Source: Eumeta japonica (lineage: Eukaryota > Arthropoda > Insecta > Lepidoptera > Psychidae). Taken from it: DNA of 64,000 nucleotides. The notes beneath the pieces were generated by a model. The model saw only the letters and a list, made by a program, of their open reading frames with translations, was not told where the DNA came from and ran no database searches. The stretch covers positions 161,896-225,895 of the forward strand of contig BGZK01001026.1 of NCBI GenBank assembly GCA_005406025.1, given 5' to 3'. The translations under genes and the position numbers were made by a program. Below, piece after piece: positions 1 to 13,230 of this stretch (position 1 is its first letter; the number at the start of each line of letters is the position of its first letter).

Positions 1-692
1 GCTTTGTATTTAGTGAATACCTCATAATTTGATCGACAGTCGAAAACTATGTCGTATTAATTGGTGCCACGAAATTATGCAAAGATTTGCCGGTGGTGAC
101 TCAAAAGCTGTATACAACTCGGTTACAAATAACGAAAATTAGATTTACGATTACTAATTCAAAACAAAAAGACAGTCTGCTCTGTGTTTCCTTTCGAGGA
201 GTGTCTACTAAAGTAAAACAAGGTCGAAGCGTCAAAAAAAATATGGTGACCTCTTTTTTCGGAATGACAGGTCGCAAACGGAATACCACAATTGTTTTAT
301 AAGATAATAAAATAGTCATGGCTGACTGACACACTAACAATTTTTTGTCTATTGTTTTGGAAAAAGTTCAGGAAAGATTACCTCGCAGTAAGATTCTTCT
401 TCATAATGACAACGCCTTACCGCATCTCCCTACACAAACAACTAACAACTTGGGGACGTTAGGTATAGGAATCCTGGTTCACCCGCCTTACAGTTCCGAC
501 CTTGCACCATGCGATTTTTATTTATTTCCTAAAATAAAAACTTCATGTATACCAGTTTACGGACGCCAAAGAAACAGAGGCTCCATATGAAAGGGCCTCT
601 AAGTTCGAGTGGGCAAAGTGTTTCTCTCAGTGGTTCCATCGAATGCAGCGACGTAATGATCTCAACAAAACCTATTTAAAGAAAAAATAATA
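1..692 (+). pseudogene. mariner (Tc1/mariner) transposase relic, 5' end outside window
   Basis: This is a decayed DNA-transposon transposase, cut by the left edge of the window. Seen in the sequence, moving between frames: IPHNLI near base 15, CHEIMQRFAGGDSKAVY at about 70-115, SVKKNMVTSFFGMTG at about 225-270, ILLHNDNALPH at about 390-425 (region of the second catalytic Asp), PPYSSDLAPCDFYLFP at about 485-530 (third catalytic Asp region), and WAKCFSQWFHRMQRRNDLN at about 612-670 before a TAA near 690. These are the ordered landmarks of mariner transposases, which cut and paste the element at TA sites. The first catalytic motif region is damaged (VTNNEN with stops nearby), and several frameshifts and stops break the reading frame, so it cannot be functional. 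No TIR was identified after the stop. The family assignment is strong; the subfamily is not assigned. Confidence 0.9.
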
Positions 693-1737
693 GTAAAAAT
701 GACTTGTTAATTTGCTCAGTTTTTGATATTCTGAGGACTTTCAGTTTGGCCCACGTAACACAAAAACGCTAACGAAGAGGGAGACTAATATTAAAATGGA
801 TTGCATAAAAATTTTCTCTAATTAAAAAAAAAAACTCTTAGATATGTCAAGGTCGACGACGATCAGTCACACGGTGTTGGAGTTTAGCGATCTTATGCAC
901 TAACACATCTTTATATATACATATTGAATATTTATTACAGTCTGTCTAGGATTGTTTAAAAAAAATGAAAAGATTTCACTGTATTATTTTTCGGTGATTT
1001 GCCCAAAGAAAATTCTTAAAGCGCTAAAATTTCCGTAGGGCTTCTTCTTTCAGGGGAGTTTCTTTTTATCAACTTTGATCCAGTCGGTGGAAAAAATAAA
1101 TACGTCTCGAATGTCTGTAGACACCGCAATACTATTTACCAGATATATAATAATTCTATGAATTAAAAAAATAACTGTAGATTATAACCCCAACAAATGA
1201 CACGATGTTGCTATATCGAAGTGAAACAAAATAAAAAGATTCATTCACTGTTTACGGATTTTAGAGGCAAAATTAATGAATAAAAATAAATAATAATAAG
1301 TAATTTATTAGTCCTTATTTTCATTGTTTCCTTATATATATCCGTCATAGTACTGCTTCGTCCTTTTGGACACCTCAAGATTTTTAAAAGCCAGTTTTAG
1401 TTTGCAGTCCAGTCGCCCTACATGATCGATTGTTCGAGAATGGTCGTGTAGAACGTCACATGAAAAATAATCACGAAATAGAATTGGCGTTGCATAATGC
1501 GAACTCGCGACTCAGACCCGCGATGACCTGAATAACTAGACAATGTAGATTTCTGCTTTGACGAGCCAAGGTGACGATCAAAATCGGGACCATTGAACCC
1601 TATTTATTATATAACGATCCGTTTCGTATTTTTGTGTATACTCTAGGTAACATTAATCAAAAAAAAAAACAGCTGACATAGGTTAGTATGACTCCTGTTT
1701 ATGAAATATTTTTAGAAATTATTTTCGGTCCTTGCAG
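693..1737 (+). other. intron upstream of first visible nAChR exon (partial)
   Basis: AT-rich non-coding sequence ends in a clear 3' splice site, TTTTCGGTCCTTGCAG at 1722-1737. I looked for a signal-peptide exon (Met, a hydrophobic run, then a GT donor) and saw none, so the intron probably continues to the left and the mariner relic sits inside it. Nothing else is recognised. Confidence 0.6.
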
Positions 1738-1877
1738 GCGCGCTGGGCTGCGACGAGGAGTATCGTCTGGTCCGCCACCTGATGCAGAAGTACGACGCGT
1801 CCGTGCGCCCCGTAGAAAACTCCTCACACCCGCTGCTGGTCACGTTCGGGGTCTCGCTCCATCACATCATCGATGTT
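1738..1877 (+). CDS. nicotinic acetylcholine receptor subunit, exon A (mature N terminus)
   Basis: First visible exon of a Cys-loop ligand-gated ion-channel subunit, 140 nt. It completes a codon with its first two bases (GC) and then encodes 46 residues starting ALGCDEEYRLVRHLMQKYD and ending SLHHIIDV. Supporting landmarks are the amphipathic N-terminal helix with the E-RL--HLM--Y pattern, the RPVENSS segment (N-S-S is a potential N-glycosylation site) and the IIDV end, where insect nAChR genes usually have a splice site. Splice sites are CCTTGCAG before 1738 and GTAAGT at 1878-1883. The donor is phase 0 and joins in frame to EEKDQ of the exon at 36897, giving IIDV-EEKDQ, the counterpart of IIDVDEKNQ in relatives. 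Codon use is strongly GC-ending, in contrast to the AT-rich introns. The signal-peptide exon is upstream of the window. Confidence 0.88.
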
Positions 1878-1883
1878 GTAAGT

Positions 1884-4800
1884 GCACAATTTAATAAAAC
1901 GATATCCCAGGATCTTCACGGGGCCACTATTCTTGAACTCGCTTGGAACTTGATAATTCTTTTTAATTAATTATTACTCTGTACATCAACATTACCGATA
2001 GATACAGTTTGCTTCATAATACGGCTCTCTTGAATTCCATCACACTCGACACCTTAATCTCATTTTTGAATCATTTTCACGTTCGAACCGATTATATTTT
2101 ACAATATAATCCATCAATCAAGCTTGAACTTGATCATATCCATCATCCTACGAATCATCATTCTGTTCCAATACATTATCTCATATAATCTATTAAAATG
2201 CTATATACGCATGAGACATGAATTTTACTGCTATGGCCAGCACCAATGAATCTTTTTATTAGTTGCTCATATTAAAAATATAAATGTGAACGTGTATTAA
2301 TGATAAAGAAATGTGCATGTCAAAAAAGATACAATAAAATCTTCAAAGACAAGTGAGACGTTCAACACACATCAGATCAGCGGAGATACTATGGTCTAGT
2401 AATTCATATTAGACCATATTAAGACACGGATTTCAGAAAATCTGTGGCCTTTAATAGGATGTGAAGTTTTATTTACAAGTATGTTTGTAAAAAAAAAGCT
2501 AGGGCCGAATCGCAAGTCAGCACAACAAAGTGTTTCCGTAACTAATATTCAAATGTAAGATCGACAATCGTTTGTTCTAACGGCGAAGGAAAATATCATT
2601 AAAACTTTAAACGTGCGTCTAGTCCCGATGCGCATTAGGCTGGCGTGGGAACTGAGGCCTAACGACCTATTAGATGAGACCGGTGGGACGCTCTGTGGCT
2701 TGTATGTACTAATACTCTGTGGCTTGAATATACGCAAACACAATATAAAATTAATACATTCAAATATTTAATTCTTACCAGGGGAATGCAACTATGTAAA
2801 TGGAGACATCCATCTTTAAAGTAAAGACTCTCTGCCTCCAAGTACATAATCGATTTTTATAGGGGCAGCCATGCAGTTTTTATTCACGTACTCACGCTCA
2901 TAACAGTTTCCAAAGCCTGAGTATTAAGATTGTATTGGGTTTTTATTATCCTGCTCTTGAGGTATACCCTCTCATAATGTTTTTATTGTAGATCGAGAGG
3001 CTTGTAACTAAAATCCGCGCTGGTCCATGGTCGGGCCTGATTGGAAGCCTCCAACGCGGAATGAACCAGCGTGACAATATGTGTTTTGTTTTGTGAATAT
3101 TATCGACATTTCATTCGTAAAAAAATCATTCATTTAGTAAAATTACTACTATCGAACTTAAACGTCTCCAACTTTAATCGTCATCGTTTATTTCATGATT
3201 TCTACAGGACCATATTCATTTTCATCATCGTTCACACATTCCATCACAGTGGCGTTGTCGCCCGCCACCGATTCTTCGCATGTGAAAACACGGCTAAGAA
3301 AAATCATTTCTTCCAACGCTCTTTCATTTGATTTTCATTATTTGATAAGCGTCTTATTGACGCTTGGTGGGTGTCGTCAAAATATGCAAGTGATGACGAA
3401 ACGCGTAAATACTTTTAAATTTATTTTTTTTTAATAGGAAAAAACACAACTGCCTCCTGCCATTGCATTATTTTGTTAATTTGTCAGAGTACACTTCGTT
3501 GAAATACGAAAATGCCTATTTCGCTTTTGTTCAATATTTTCAATATTCGACGCCGTAGGAATATCGCTTTGAAAGGTGTCTTTGGCCGTTGAAATTACAA
3601 TATGTGTGTCTACCGCCGTGTTACTCTTTGTCAGCCGAGATATATATGTATATTATACACTTTTAAATACATTCTGATTGTGATTTATAGATGTATCAAA
3701 TCATTTCTATGCTGCAATTGGAGTCATTTTAAAATTACATATTTTATCACTATTTAATTATCTAGTGAAATTACGTACTGTTATAAATGTATGTGATTGC
3801 GTTGATAATTATTCAATCGTGCCGTTATGATGTGTTTGCTATGCAGATTTCACGGGGTATAGTTTTCGAACCATAGTTTCATTAGGCCGTAGAAATCCCT
3901 ATCTAACTCCTTAAGATGTCACGAAAGTTACAAATACGTCGGCTATATCGGGGGTCACTAGTATATATCGTCTAAAACTCTGAATGTTAGCTTAAACTAA
4001 GAAATAACTAAAAGCCCCAATCTAAGTAGGATGGACATTAAAAAATCAATAAATCTGCAAGCAAAGTTAGAGCCAAATGCTAGTAAAACACACACTAAGT
4101 GTTAGCCTAAGCTTATTTCGATATTGAAAACCACATCCAAATTTGTTCGAGCTCCGTCACGCTGGAAACGGCTTGAATAAATACCTAATATTTCTTTTGC
4201 TCATTTTAACTTACAAACGATGGTAATTAATATAAGTATACTTTATTTTTTTGTAGTATCAATAATAGGTCAGAAAAAATTATAAATGCAGTCTATAGAA
4301 TAAAATATTGAAAGTAATGCAATAGCTAATAGAGACATATATTCTAAATTGTTTGCAGTTAATTGTAGTAAAAAAATAAATTTTGTCTTTCCTTGTATGT
4401 CATACATGTTCAACGACTTCCAAAATTCTTTGTTTACGAGTTTGTACTCTGTAAGAATAGATGCATATTGAAAATGCAAGGTTGTATGGATCAACGGGAA
4501 GTGTCCTATAAGCTTGTCCTATAAGACCCTCCTATGAAAACTTTACAGCTTTTTGAGGTGGACATTAAACTTTCCTTTTTTTTTATCACCTCAATCAATG
4601 CTTTCTAAATGTTCGGAATTTTCTTCCTGAATATTGTTAAGTGTAATAACATAAACAATTAAAAAAAAATATATATATATATATTAATATCCATCGTTCG
4701 ATTTGTGAGTTATCGTTTTGAGTTCACACAAAAATCCCACAGAATTTTATTTCAGTTTTACTCGAATTTTCAATTGTTCCGTTCAATTTTTCCATTTTTT

Positions 4801-6429
4801 TTATAATCTTATTCGGACTTTTACAAACGTTTAAAAAAACAAATTAGCTACATAGCGTTGTCAAAGAATACGCTTAACAACAAACAGCATTCCATTTTTA
4901 TTTACATAAGCTTATAAATATTATAGAAACTTAACTGCGTTTCTATATATCAGTTAAGCGGATGATATTAACTAAGACTACTTCAATTTCATAAGTATTC
5001 CCAGATAAGTGCTGTTATTAATCGTTTTAAAATTGTGATTTCTCGTATAGACTCTACAAATAATTATTACGTATTTAGATTTTATATATTTTTTTATATA
5101 ATAATGTATCATATTATAGATGTTCTAAGACATCTACTAAATTCCATTTTTTTACTGAATGCCCAAGAAGGGCGTTTGTTTCTTTGGAGATGGCGTGGCT
5201 GACAATGTGGCATTTTTTCTATAGTGACCTATTTTCCTAAATTGTCTTATTTTCTGAATTATGTTAGTGTAGCCTAACATATATTGTATTTATATAGTTC
5301 TTAAATTAATCAATATATCAGTTATTAAGTAATTTTTCAAGTAATAGCTATATTAACAGTCATTATTTTAGTATTAATATTTAATTGAAATAAAATGATA
5401 AAAGAAAATTTCATTGAGAAATAAAGGTATTCAATTGATCAATGCTATTTAATAAATTCCCCCCATATTTAATTTCTATAATTTGTATTACTTATTTTTT
5501 TTTATTAAAGCCTTTATCTGCAATCTAGTTATGAATTTTAATCAGCGACAAAAATTTATCTGAGAGCCAGGTCGAGATGCAAGGCAACACAATCTGTGTT
5601 GATTGTGTTATCAGACCACAAAATGCTGCTGTATTCAAATAAGTTTGGGAATAATTCATTATATTATTAAAACGGCGTTGGAATGAACAACGCCACAGAA
5701 CAGTAATTTGAATTATTGAACAACCTCCATTTGCATTTATATTTTGTATAACGAATCTGATTCAAAGCGTTCTGAATGAATGATTCCGTTAACATAACTC
5801 AATAGGTACTCGCTGACACACTTCACTGGTCAAAACCTACAACTACAGCGTAAAGACCTACACGTTTACCAATCAGCGCTAAAATTGTTAATATAGATAT
5901 TAATAAACAAATAGGTGCTTTTCACGAACGTGCAACGTTTCGTTACACATACGACAATAACGAAAGCGTAAATGTTACCATGTATTATAAAATGTATAAG
6001 AAAGATATTTTTGTTGTAGCACAAATCAATAACCAATTACTTATTTAAATAAAGTAACTGGCAATAATTATGATGAGCAGCAAATAACGAGAAATACAAG
6101 TTTTTAATACTTAAAGGTACGAGAAATACTTATTCATTGTTTTTTGTTAGAAATTTAAGTGCGGCCTTTGTTAATCCGAAAAAAATATACGTTTTTTTTT
6201 AAAAAGCCAGCTTGTAACGTGTTTTTGTTAGCAAACATTGAGCGAGGTGGGTAGTAACTATGCTAACTGTGATATTATTGTGATAACGCCTTTGTTGAAC
6301 AAATTATGTGCCAAAAGAAAATTAAACGAACTTCGTGTTGTGAATCTTTTGTCTGAAAATGTCTTCGTAAATAATAAAATATTCAAATACTGTAATATAT
6401 ACGTTTCTTGTTCTTAAGAAAATTGTTAA
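1884..6429. other. AT-rich intronic stretch, nothing coding
   Basis: I see no recognisable coding sequence. It has an AT microsatellite at about 4668-4686 and a small hairpin CACAATC-N6-GATTGTG near 5589-5608. A GC-richer patch at about 3015-3072 has no recognised identity. The phrase TAGTGTAGCCTAAC near 5269 also occurs in the tail of the dispersed repeat near 17420, so 5220-5300 may be a decayed tail of that family. Confidence 0.5.
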
Positions 6430-6431
6430 AA

Positions 6432-6860
6432 ACTAGCATTCCGCCTCCGGCTTCGCCCATGCGGACATAGAATGCATACCTTCATCTTTAATATGTTTAG
6501 CTCTTGCTGTTAATCCCAATCCCGCTCCCACTTTCGTTTCGGGTTTCGGTACTATTCTTGATTTCCATCCTGTCAAAATCTTGATTCTAATCGCAATTCG
6601 ACATTCGGTTTTGACCTCGGTCGCGTTCTCAATTTGATTCCCGGTTCTTGACTCTATTTGCCATCTCTTTTGAATTACGATAACACCCACAGTTCCGATT
6701 TGCATGAAATCGGAGGACAAACGCTACTATAAAAATAAAATAAAGAGTTTATAATAAAATAATAGTGTTTAAAATGTAGACTCTTTGAATTAGTGTAGCT
6801 TTCTATGTATTACAGAATCTGTACTTTATAAATACAACTCTACTGCTTCCACTGAGAATG
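6432..6860 (+). repeat. dispersed element with degenerate GATTCC-type array (copy 1)
   Basis: The head AACTAGCATTCCGCCTCCGG, followed by GCTTCGCCCATGCGGAC, resembles the heads at 16914 and 58275. It is followed at about 6500-6690 by an imperfect array of 6-nt-like units (TTGATT, CCGATT, TCGGTT variants), then an AT-rich tail with AGTGTAGCTTTCTAT. Frames across the array look open only because the unit length is a multiple of three. This is a short interspersed, non-coding element of insect type. The boundaries are approximate. Confidence 0.6.
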
Positions 6861-7139
6861 ACTTTTTCTGACATCCAATTAAAATGAAGTAAAGCTTTTA
6901 TTTTGATCCAATTTAAGCTGTATCTACACATGAAAAGTGCAATAAACTTCGTTCAGTAAATTCAAGGATGTACGTAAACAGACAGAGAAAAAATTAAAAG
7001 TCGTTTTTCTCTAATAATACCTTTGTACTATCGTCCCCTCTCCATTTCTCATAGATATCTTTAATGTGGAAATACAATGGGTTCTACTATTTTATTAAGT
7101 GTATATTCAAATTCAAATTAAAAATATCTATATTTCATA

Positions 7140-7640
7140 GGTTACAAAATAATATTTAAAATACGTCATAATTTTCGCGAATTTACACTTTACCGCTCGT
7201 TCGGAAGGCAGTTTTCCCTCAAGAAGAACGAGCAAGAAACTTAAGTGTAGCTCTTTTCTAGTTTGCCCATACGTAGCCAAAACAAATACAAAACCATTAA
7301 GAACTAAACAGCCCGGTAAGAAGTCAAGCCGCTTATGCCCAAGAATATTTGGCTTCTAAATATTCACCATTTTTTACTGAGTGGTTGTTTAATAACACTC
7401 TTAAATTTATATAGAGGTAAATCTTGTATATCCACAGGGACTTTATTGAACATGCGCACACAGAGCCCTCTAAATGAATTTGTGACTTTATTTAGGTGAC
7501 TAACATGTGAAATCAGTTCATTTTTATTTCTGGTATTGAGTTTATGTCGACTACTACTTCTTTTAAATATGTCTCAGTTTTTTTTACATATAATGAATTT
7601 TCATAAATTTATTACATGTAATAATGTATAGATACCATGT
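7140..7640. repeat. dispersed repeat sharing GCGAATTTACACTTTACCGC
   Basis: The stretch AATACGTCATAATTTTCGCG with ATTTACACTTTACCGCTCG (7160-7200) recurs with few changes at 44915-44957. The following AT-rich DNA with a CATGCGCACACAGAGCCC-type segment (about 7450) looks like the untranslated part of a retroelement common in Lepidoptera. No ORF is preserved. Orientation and ends are uncertain. Confidence 0.5.
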
Positions 7641-10600
7641 TTCATAAATAACAAGTGGAAGAACATATACAACCCAACACACAGTTACAAGCAATGACGA
7701 ATAAGTGCAAATTGAGTCATTTCTCGAGCTAGCGCAGAGCGCGCACTTTTACAAATTTCTATTTTTATGACGAATGATTGTTTTAGTTATATTTTAAGTG
7801 ATTCTCGTTAACAACGAGTGAAATAACACATTACTAAACCCAATTTTTGCTCATTCTGATTAAGTTTTTGAAATGTTCTTAAACATTTTTTTTTAGAAGA
7901 AAAGATACTCGTGCTTTTTTTGCATATCACTGAGAGCTATAAAGTTAGTCGATTAATTTCTAGTTTTACTTGATTTTAACCCTTTGCAATGATATTGAGT
8001 CGATACGAAGCTAAAAATTTAAGTAAAACTAAAACGGTTTTGGGGTATTATTCCCCTTATGGTTTTTTCAAATTATTTAAAAAGTACTATATGTACAAAG
8101 GAGTTCATTGGGAATTCACTGCAGATTTTTAAATGTTGTTATTTATCACATTATATTATTATTAATCTTAGAAATCACCACCATTTCTGTACAAAACATT
8201 TTTCCAAGATTTTCATATGTCTGGTTTCATTTTTTTTTATATTTTTGTATGTTTTTATTGTAATATAGCAGCAGATATTGTATTTTATCAACTGCGGTTT
8301 TTATATTTTTAATACCTTTCATACATAAAACAAATTTGTGTCTTAATGACAAGTCACATTTTTATAATTCAAAAGTTCTGGGACGTGGATAACGACAGGA
8401 AAAATGTGGTTACATTAAAAAGGTTTTCATAGGTATAGTGGAATTTTGATAACTGGTGAATTATCAAATTCGATTCTACAGTCCAAACCATTGGCATCGC
8501 CAATAAATGGGTTCGACAATAACCTGAGGATTTCCATCGTCACTGGATGAGTGAGAGCATTGTTCCGATACGATAATGCTTCTGCACACAGATTAAATTT
8601 GATCCGACCAAAAAAGCAGGCCGACTAAATTAAATGTTCTAAAGGGTCCGTTGTATATCCCCGATATTGCTTCTTCTGATCGTGGATTATTCCGCCGGGC
8701 TGGGCGACCCGCTGTCGCGTCTCCTAACCCTTCGCACGACCCTTCGCGTAATAGACTACACGACCACGTTCGTCTCTCTATTTGTACATTACTCGGTGTA
8801 CGGTTTTGGCTGCGTTGTGTCATTTCGATATCAAGACAGACGTCATTACTGCAGCCAATACAATCCAATAGAGTTGAGGATTACACCGGGCTGATTTAAA
8901 CGGACTTGCATATAAAAGATTTTTAGCGAATTTAGCCTTTGACGTTAGTAAACTAGGCTTGTTTCATTCCTATACATGAAAGTGACACTTTTGTATATTA
9001 AAAGCTTACTATTGATATATATTACTAAATTTACAAAGACACGAGAAACCCACAGACTGATCAAAAAGCTTTTGAGAAAAATCATTCTACTTCAGGTACG
9101 TCTAAAATATGAAATATTCATAAAATAATAAAATTAGTAAACTATTTCCAATATAAAATGATAATTCTATTTTTTTTTTATTTGTACGCAGATAGTAGTG
9201 TTTGCATGTCGCAAGATGAAGGGGAATTTTCAACCCATGAGACGAGACTTACCTCGCGCCGCTGGGTTCGTTCTTCTCGACGTCCAAGGAAAATTATCGG
9301 ATTGTCTTTAGCAGCACAATATTCACCGCACTTCCTCTGTGAATTTTTTGTGTATTATCCGATGATCCCGCACTTATACCGTCTTTTATTATTTTACTAC
9401 GTACGCGCGCGCACCGTAGTATTAACTGCTCGTCCACCGCCGTATTGTGTGTCGCATTTATGGTCTCTACGTTACACCTCGCGCGCGTCTGCCTCGTCCT
9501 TCTGTCTGTTATTTCTTTGTTAGGAAGAATATGATATTAATTTGGGAATAGAATCGCGTAAACACGTACCATTGCTTTCCATTTTCTTTTTAGGGTAAAA
9601 AAGAAGCTGTGGCGAATCAGTTATAGACGTATTTCTATGTAAGATGCACATGTAAGCATACAACCGAGTCTCGAGTGAAAAAAAAGTATGTATATTTTGA
9701 AGACCAAAGTACATACGACTACATTATTTAAATTTTGTAGGTAGATTATTGCATTCTAAAAAATATATATATATTTAGGTATAATTCGCATTTTTTTTAA
9801 TTTCTAATTTGTACGTATTACAAAGGGTAGACTGTATGAAGAACGAAATGAAAATATTGGCTGAAAAAGAAAATAAAAAAACAGATCTAATAGGTTTTCT
9901 TTTCGAGAGTTACCGTAAAAGGTAAAAACCAAAGTCATATACCTACTGCTAATGAATCTCATTGCTTATTGTTCATACTTGTTAGGGTCAAAATACTAAA
10001 CTATTTGTTTACGACACAATTTTACATATATCAGGGGAAATTGGGCGTGAAAATTACTTCCCTTATTTGTTAGCCAATAGCTATGCAATTATTAATACCG
10101 GTTGCTTATTTCTTAAATCGTAATATGTAGGAGGAAGAATGTATGAGTCAGCTTGATTGAAACTGCTTGTAATCGTCTTCGGAAATTGCTGTATAAAATT
10201 TAACATTTGTACAAGTACTCATAATGATATAATATTCGTTCTGTATTGAAGCCTGCGTATTCCATAAAACGGTATATGTGGATGTCTATCAAGATATACT
10301 TTGGTGTTATATGTCAAGTGTTCATTGGATGATACTAAAATCTCATTATCAACATACTAAAAGGTAATTGAAGTAATAAATCACGAATTCTTTCAACAAT
10401 TTCGATTCTGCTATCCGGTTACGCCGGTTGGATGGAAATGATAGAGTAGAGAATATATTACAGACCTCTATTATTTAATAACGGGTATACGCCGCAGCTC
10501 CGCTCACGTAAGCGTAAAATAAATTCCTATATTTTTCATATCGACTGATGACGCAGGCGCCATCATGATCTCGTTCCCGGTCCTGCTCTAGGCGTGTTTG

Positions 10601-13084
10601 TATTGAAATACCAATTATGAACATACAGAACCGTGCGTGTAGCTGGCGCCAAATAGTATACTTTTCATAACTTATCATTGAGATCATTTATGAGGAATAC
10701 ACATATTGACAAAAAAATTAGTAGAGAAACGGGATAAGAACTATCCTATATATTCATTCAGGGTAATTACTATTACCATACCAAATTTTGTCAAATTCTA
10801 TTTAGTAGTTTTTTCGAAGTTCGCGAACAAATTCACATACAGATAGAAAAAACATTTAAAAACCACTTTTATGTATTGCATCAACGTTTCTAATATGCCC
10901 CAGAGTGTAGTATTTCTCAATATCTTCAATGTACAGATTTTTTCCCTTTATTGTTTTGTTATATGTGTAAAGAGACATTTCTTTAATTTGTACGGTGCAC
11001 TACTGTTGGCAAAACAGTGAACATTTACTGATATAATCCCTAAATGGCGTGGCCTAGTAACGGCGGCCATCAGAGGTTAAAGCGGTTTGTTGACGTTGGA
11101 CAGGACTCACCGTAATTAATATTATTACAAAATATTGTAAAAAGGAATTGGCAATTCAAATAATAGGCTTTAAATGTCGTTTCTTTGATTTACAGGTACA
11201 AAAGTATGATTATTGTTAAATAGTCTAATTATTAGTGTATGTATATATTAAAAAAAAAACTCTTTGATTTGAGATTTACAATACCTAATAAGTTTTGTGA
11301 AACGGTTTTATATACATTTAAGGTATTGTCAGGAGCCAGACATAGATGTCGTTAACTCCGTTCACGTCGTCCATATGTGCACTACGATATGACAAAGCGT
11401 ATTTATAGTTACGTTACTGTTAATTTTAAAAATTTAATAAAAATGATCACACTGTGACACACATTTAATACGTAATAGATAATAATAAATAAAGAAAAAG
11501 AAATCTTAAAAAAAACCATACTGCATTTTTGTAACTTATAAACCAAAAAGTGCTGTTATTTTGTTAAGAACATTTTTGTTGCGTATTATTAATTTGTATA
11601 AATTGAAAATTAAGTACGTCAGACTTAGGTACGTGTGGATTTTTTTAATTAAATTATTCTAGAAATTATTACTTAATAAGGAAATACAATAACTTCTTTT
11701 ATTGCAACGAGTTACCTGCATGATTCAGATTAAACGAAATATTGGCAAATTAAGCGTTTGTTGTTTATGAAACATATTTTTAACTATTAAAATCAATCTT
11801 TTGGTAATATAATGTTAGAATGTACAATAAAAATAATTGTTAGCTGGGATGCATAAAAAATGTTTTACTTTATTTACTTTATTTCATCTAAAACTTCTAA
11901 AATAGGAGATTTGAATAAAAAACCTAGAGTCATTTGTGTGTAATTCTTTAATTAGTGGTAGCAGATGTAGAGCTCCATGTAGGATCACTGTTATGTCACT
12001 TCCAACTAATTTTGTATTCTACGAAATTGTAATAATTACAGATATTTTCCCATTATTAAATATTTTCGGTTAGTTTATCATATTTTATTGTTAAAGCATG
12101 TATTTAAAAAAAAAAAACACCTACTTGTGATGAAAAATCTGTCTAATTAATAATTGTTACTATAATCTATGAACCTTTTTCAAGAAAATGGCAGTACTAT
12201 TTTTCCGACGTTCCATCTTATTTTTAATGTTACATTATTATCGTCGCAAAGCATTTGCGCTGTGCAATAACCCGCGGGCCTCTGGCTCTACATTGCCACT
12301 TTGTGGAACAAAGCTTTTCGAGATCACATTTTCAGGATGAAATATCTCCACACGAAATCGTTCTCGTTTTCAAGGTAATACAATGAACCGGCTTAAGTAA
12401 ACATTGTGATTAATAAATGAAAAAATCCATCTGAAAACGAAGCGAACGAATTATACTTCGAAGTACTTTTACTATAGTTTTGTAAGAGTCGTATTATCGA
12501 ACGTATTATCGAGTGCTATAAGTCGAATTTATTTTCTCAGATTGAAAAGTACTATAGGTTTAAAACTGTCGGACGATATCTTCAATATTAATATTGAGTG
12601 ACGATAAATATATTTTATTTCCTATTTCTTGAAAAATATTGTCAGATGCGTGTTTTCTATAACAAAATTATAATTTACAGATATCAGACTTTTACTTCAA
12701 CTTGTCTTTCTCTCTACCATTATCTGCTAATATAGCATTCGGCGATTATTCTACCATGGACAGCATAATCAGAACAAACAGACATACAAACGGCAACCGA
12801 AATCATCTCGGGGAGTTTCTTCTTTTTCTAATTTCAGTACGAAAATTTTGAAATAGAATCACATCGTCAGCAAACGGACACCGCGCCGTACCGAGAATGC
12901 GTTCGACGAAAATAAAATATCTATAAGAAAAAAGTGGTTAAACCGTCCGATTATGCGAAAGAACGTTCGGCAAACGTTATATTTATTCCTTCTACAAATT
13001 TATTTCTGTCATAATCGCTGGAACAGAGGCCGTACGGGTTCTTATTTTAGTTGAAAAAAAAAAAGAAAGAAGGTATCTCTGGCC
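7641..13084. other. intronic stretch, mostly featureless
   Basis: AT-rich, with no supported gene. Three moderately GC-richer patches stand out: 8660-8890, 9230-9510 and 10480-10625. The last begins CGGGTATACGCCGCAGCTCC and resembles the GC-rich head of dispersed insect elements. Open frames across these patches give low-complexity or arginine-rich peptides without family motifs, so I do not call them genes. Confidence 0.45.
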
Positions 13085-13230
13085 GACGTAAAGTATAAAC
13101 GTGAAATGGAGTCGAACAGCGCTCGAGCAGCCATTGTCGCGTCGCGTCACAATGGCGTCGGAGGCGTTTCGCGCGTGTCGGCCATAAATGAAAAATCCTA
13201 TGCGGGCCCTATGTCGTTATGTGGCCCCTC
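13085..13230. promoter_or_regulatory. GC/CpG-rich intronic island, candidate enhancer
   Basis: A short CpG-rich block in AT-rich intron. It contains CCATTGT (13130-13136) and ACAATGG (13148-13154), oppositely oriented copies of the SOX-type core, then GGCCATAAATGAAAAATCC and GGGCCCTATGT. The ATAAATGA-AA phrase recurs in the islands near 48615 and 55630. A cis-regulatory role is inferred from composition and motifs only. There is no TATA box, initiator or ORF evidence for a promoter. Confidence 0.35.

Noticed and set aside
101..340. 79-codon minus-strand frame
   Set aside because: It is antisense to the mariner transposase relic.
1782..1970. Alternative frame MQKYDASVRP... continuing past 1877 as a short protein
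   Set aside because: The sequence after 1877 is intron beginning GTAAGT. The internal Met is not a start.
4668..4686. AT microsatellite as an origin or attachment site
   Set aside because: Simple AT repeats occur at several places in this AT-rich intron and carry no other signal.
6433..6720. 95-codon minus-strand frame
   Set aside because: It covers the array-bearing dispersed repeat. Its composition follows the repeat unit.
9158..9523. 121-codon plus-strand frame
   Set aside because: It starts in poly-T and ends in GC-richer DNA. The residue content is composition-driven and I see no family similarity.
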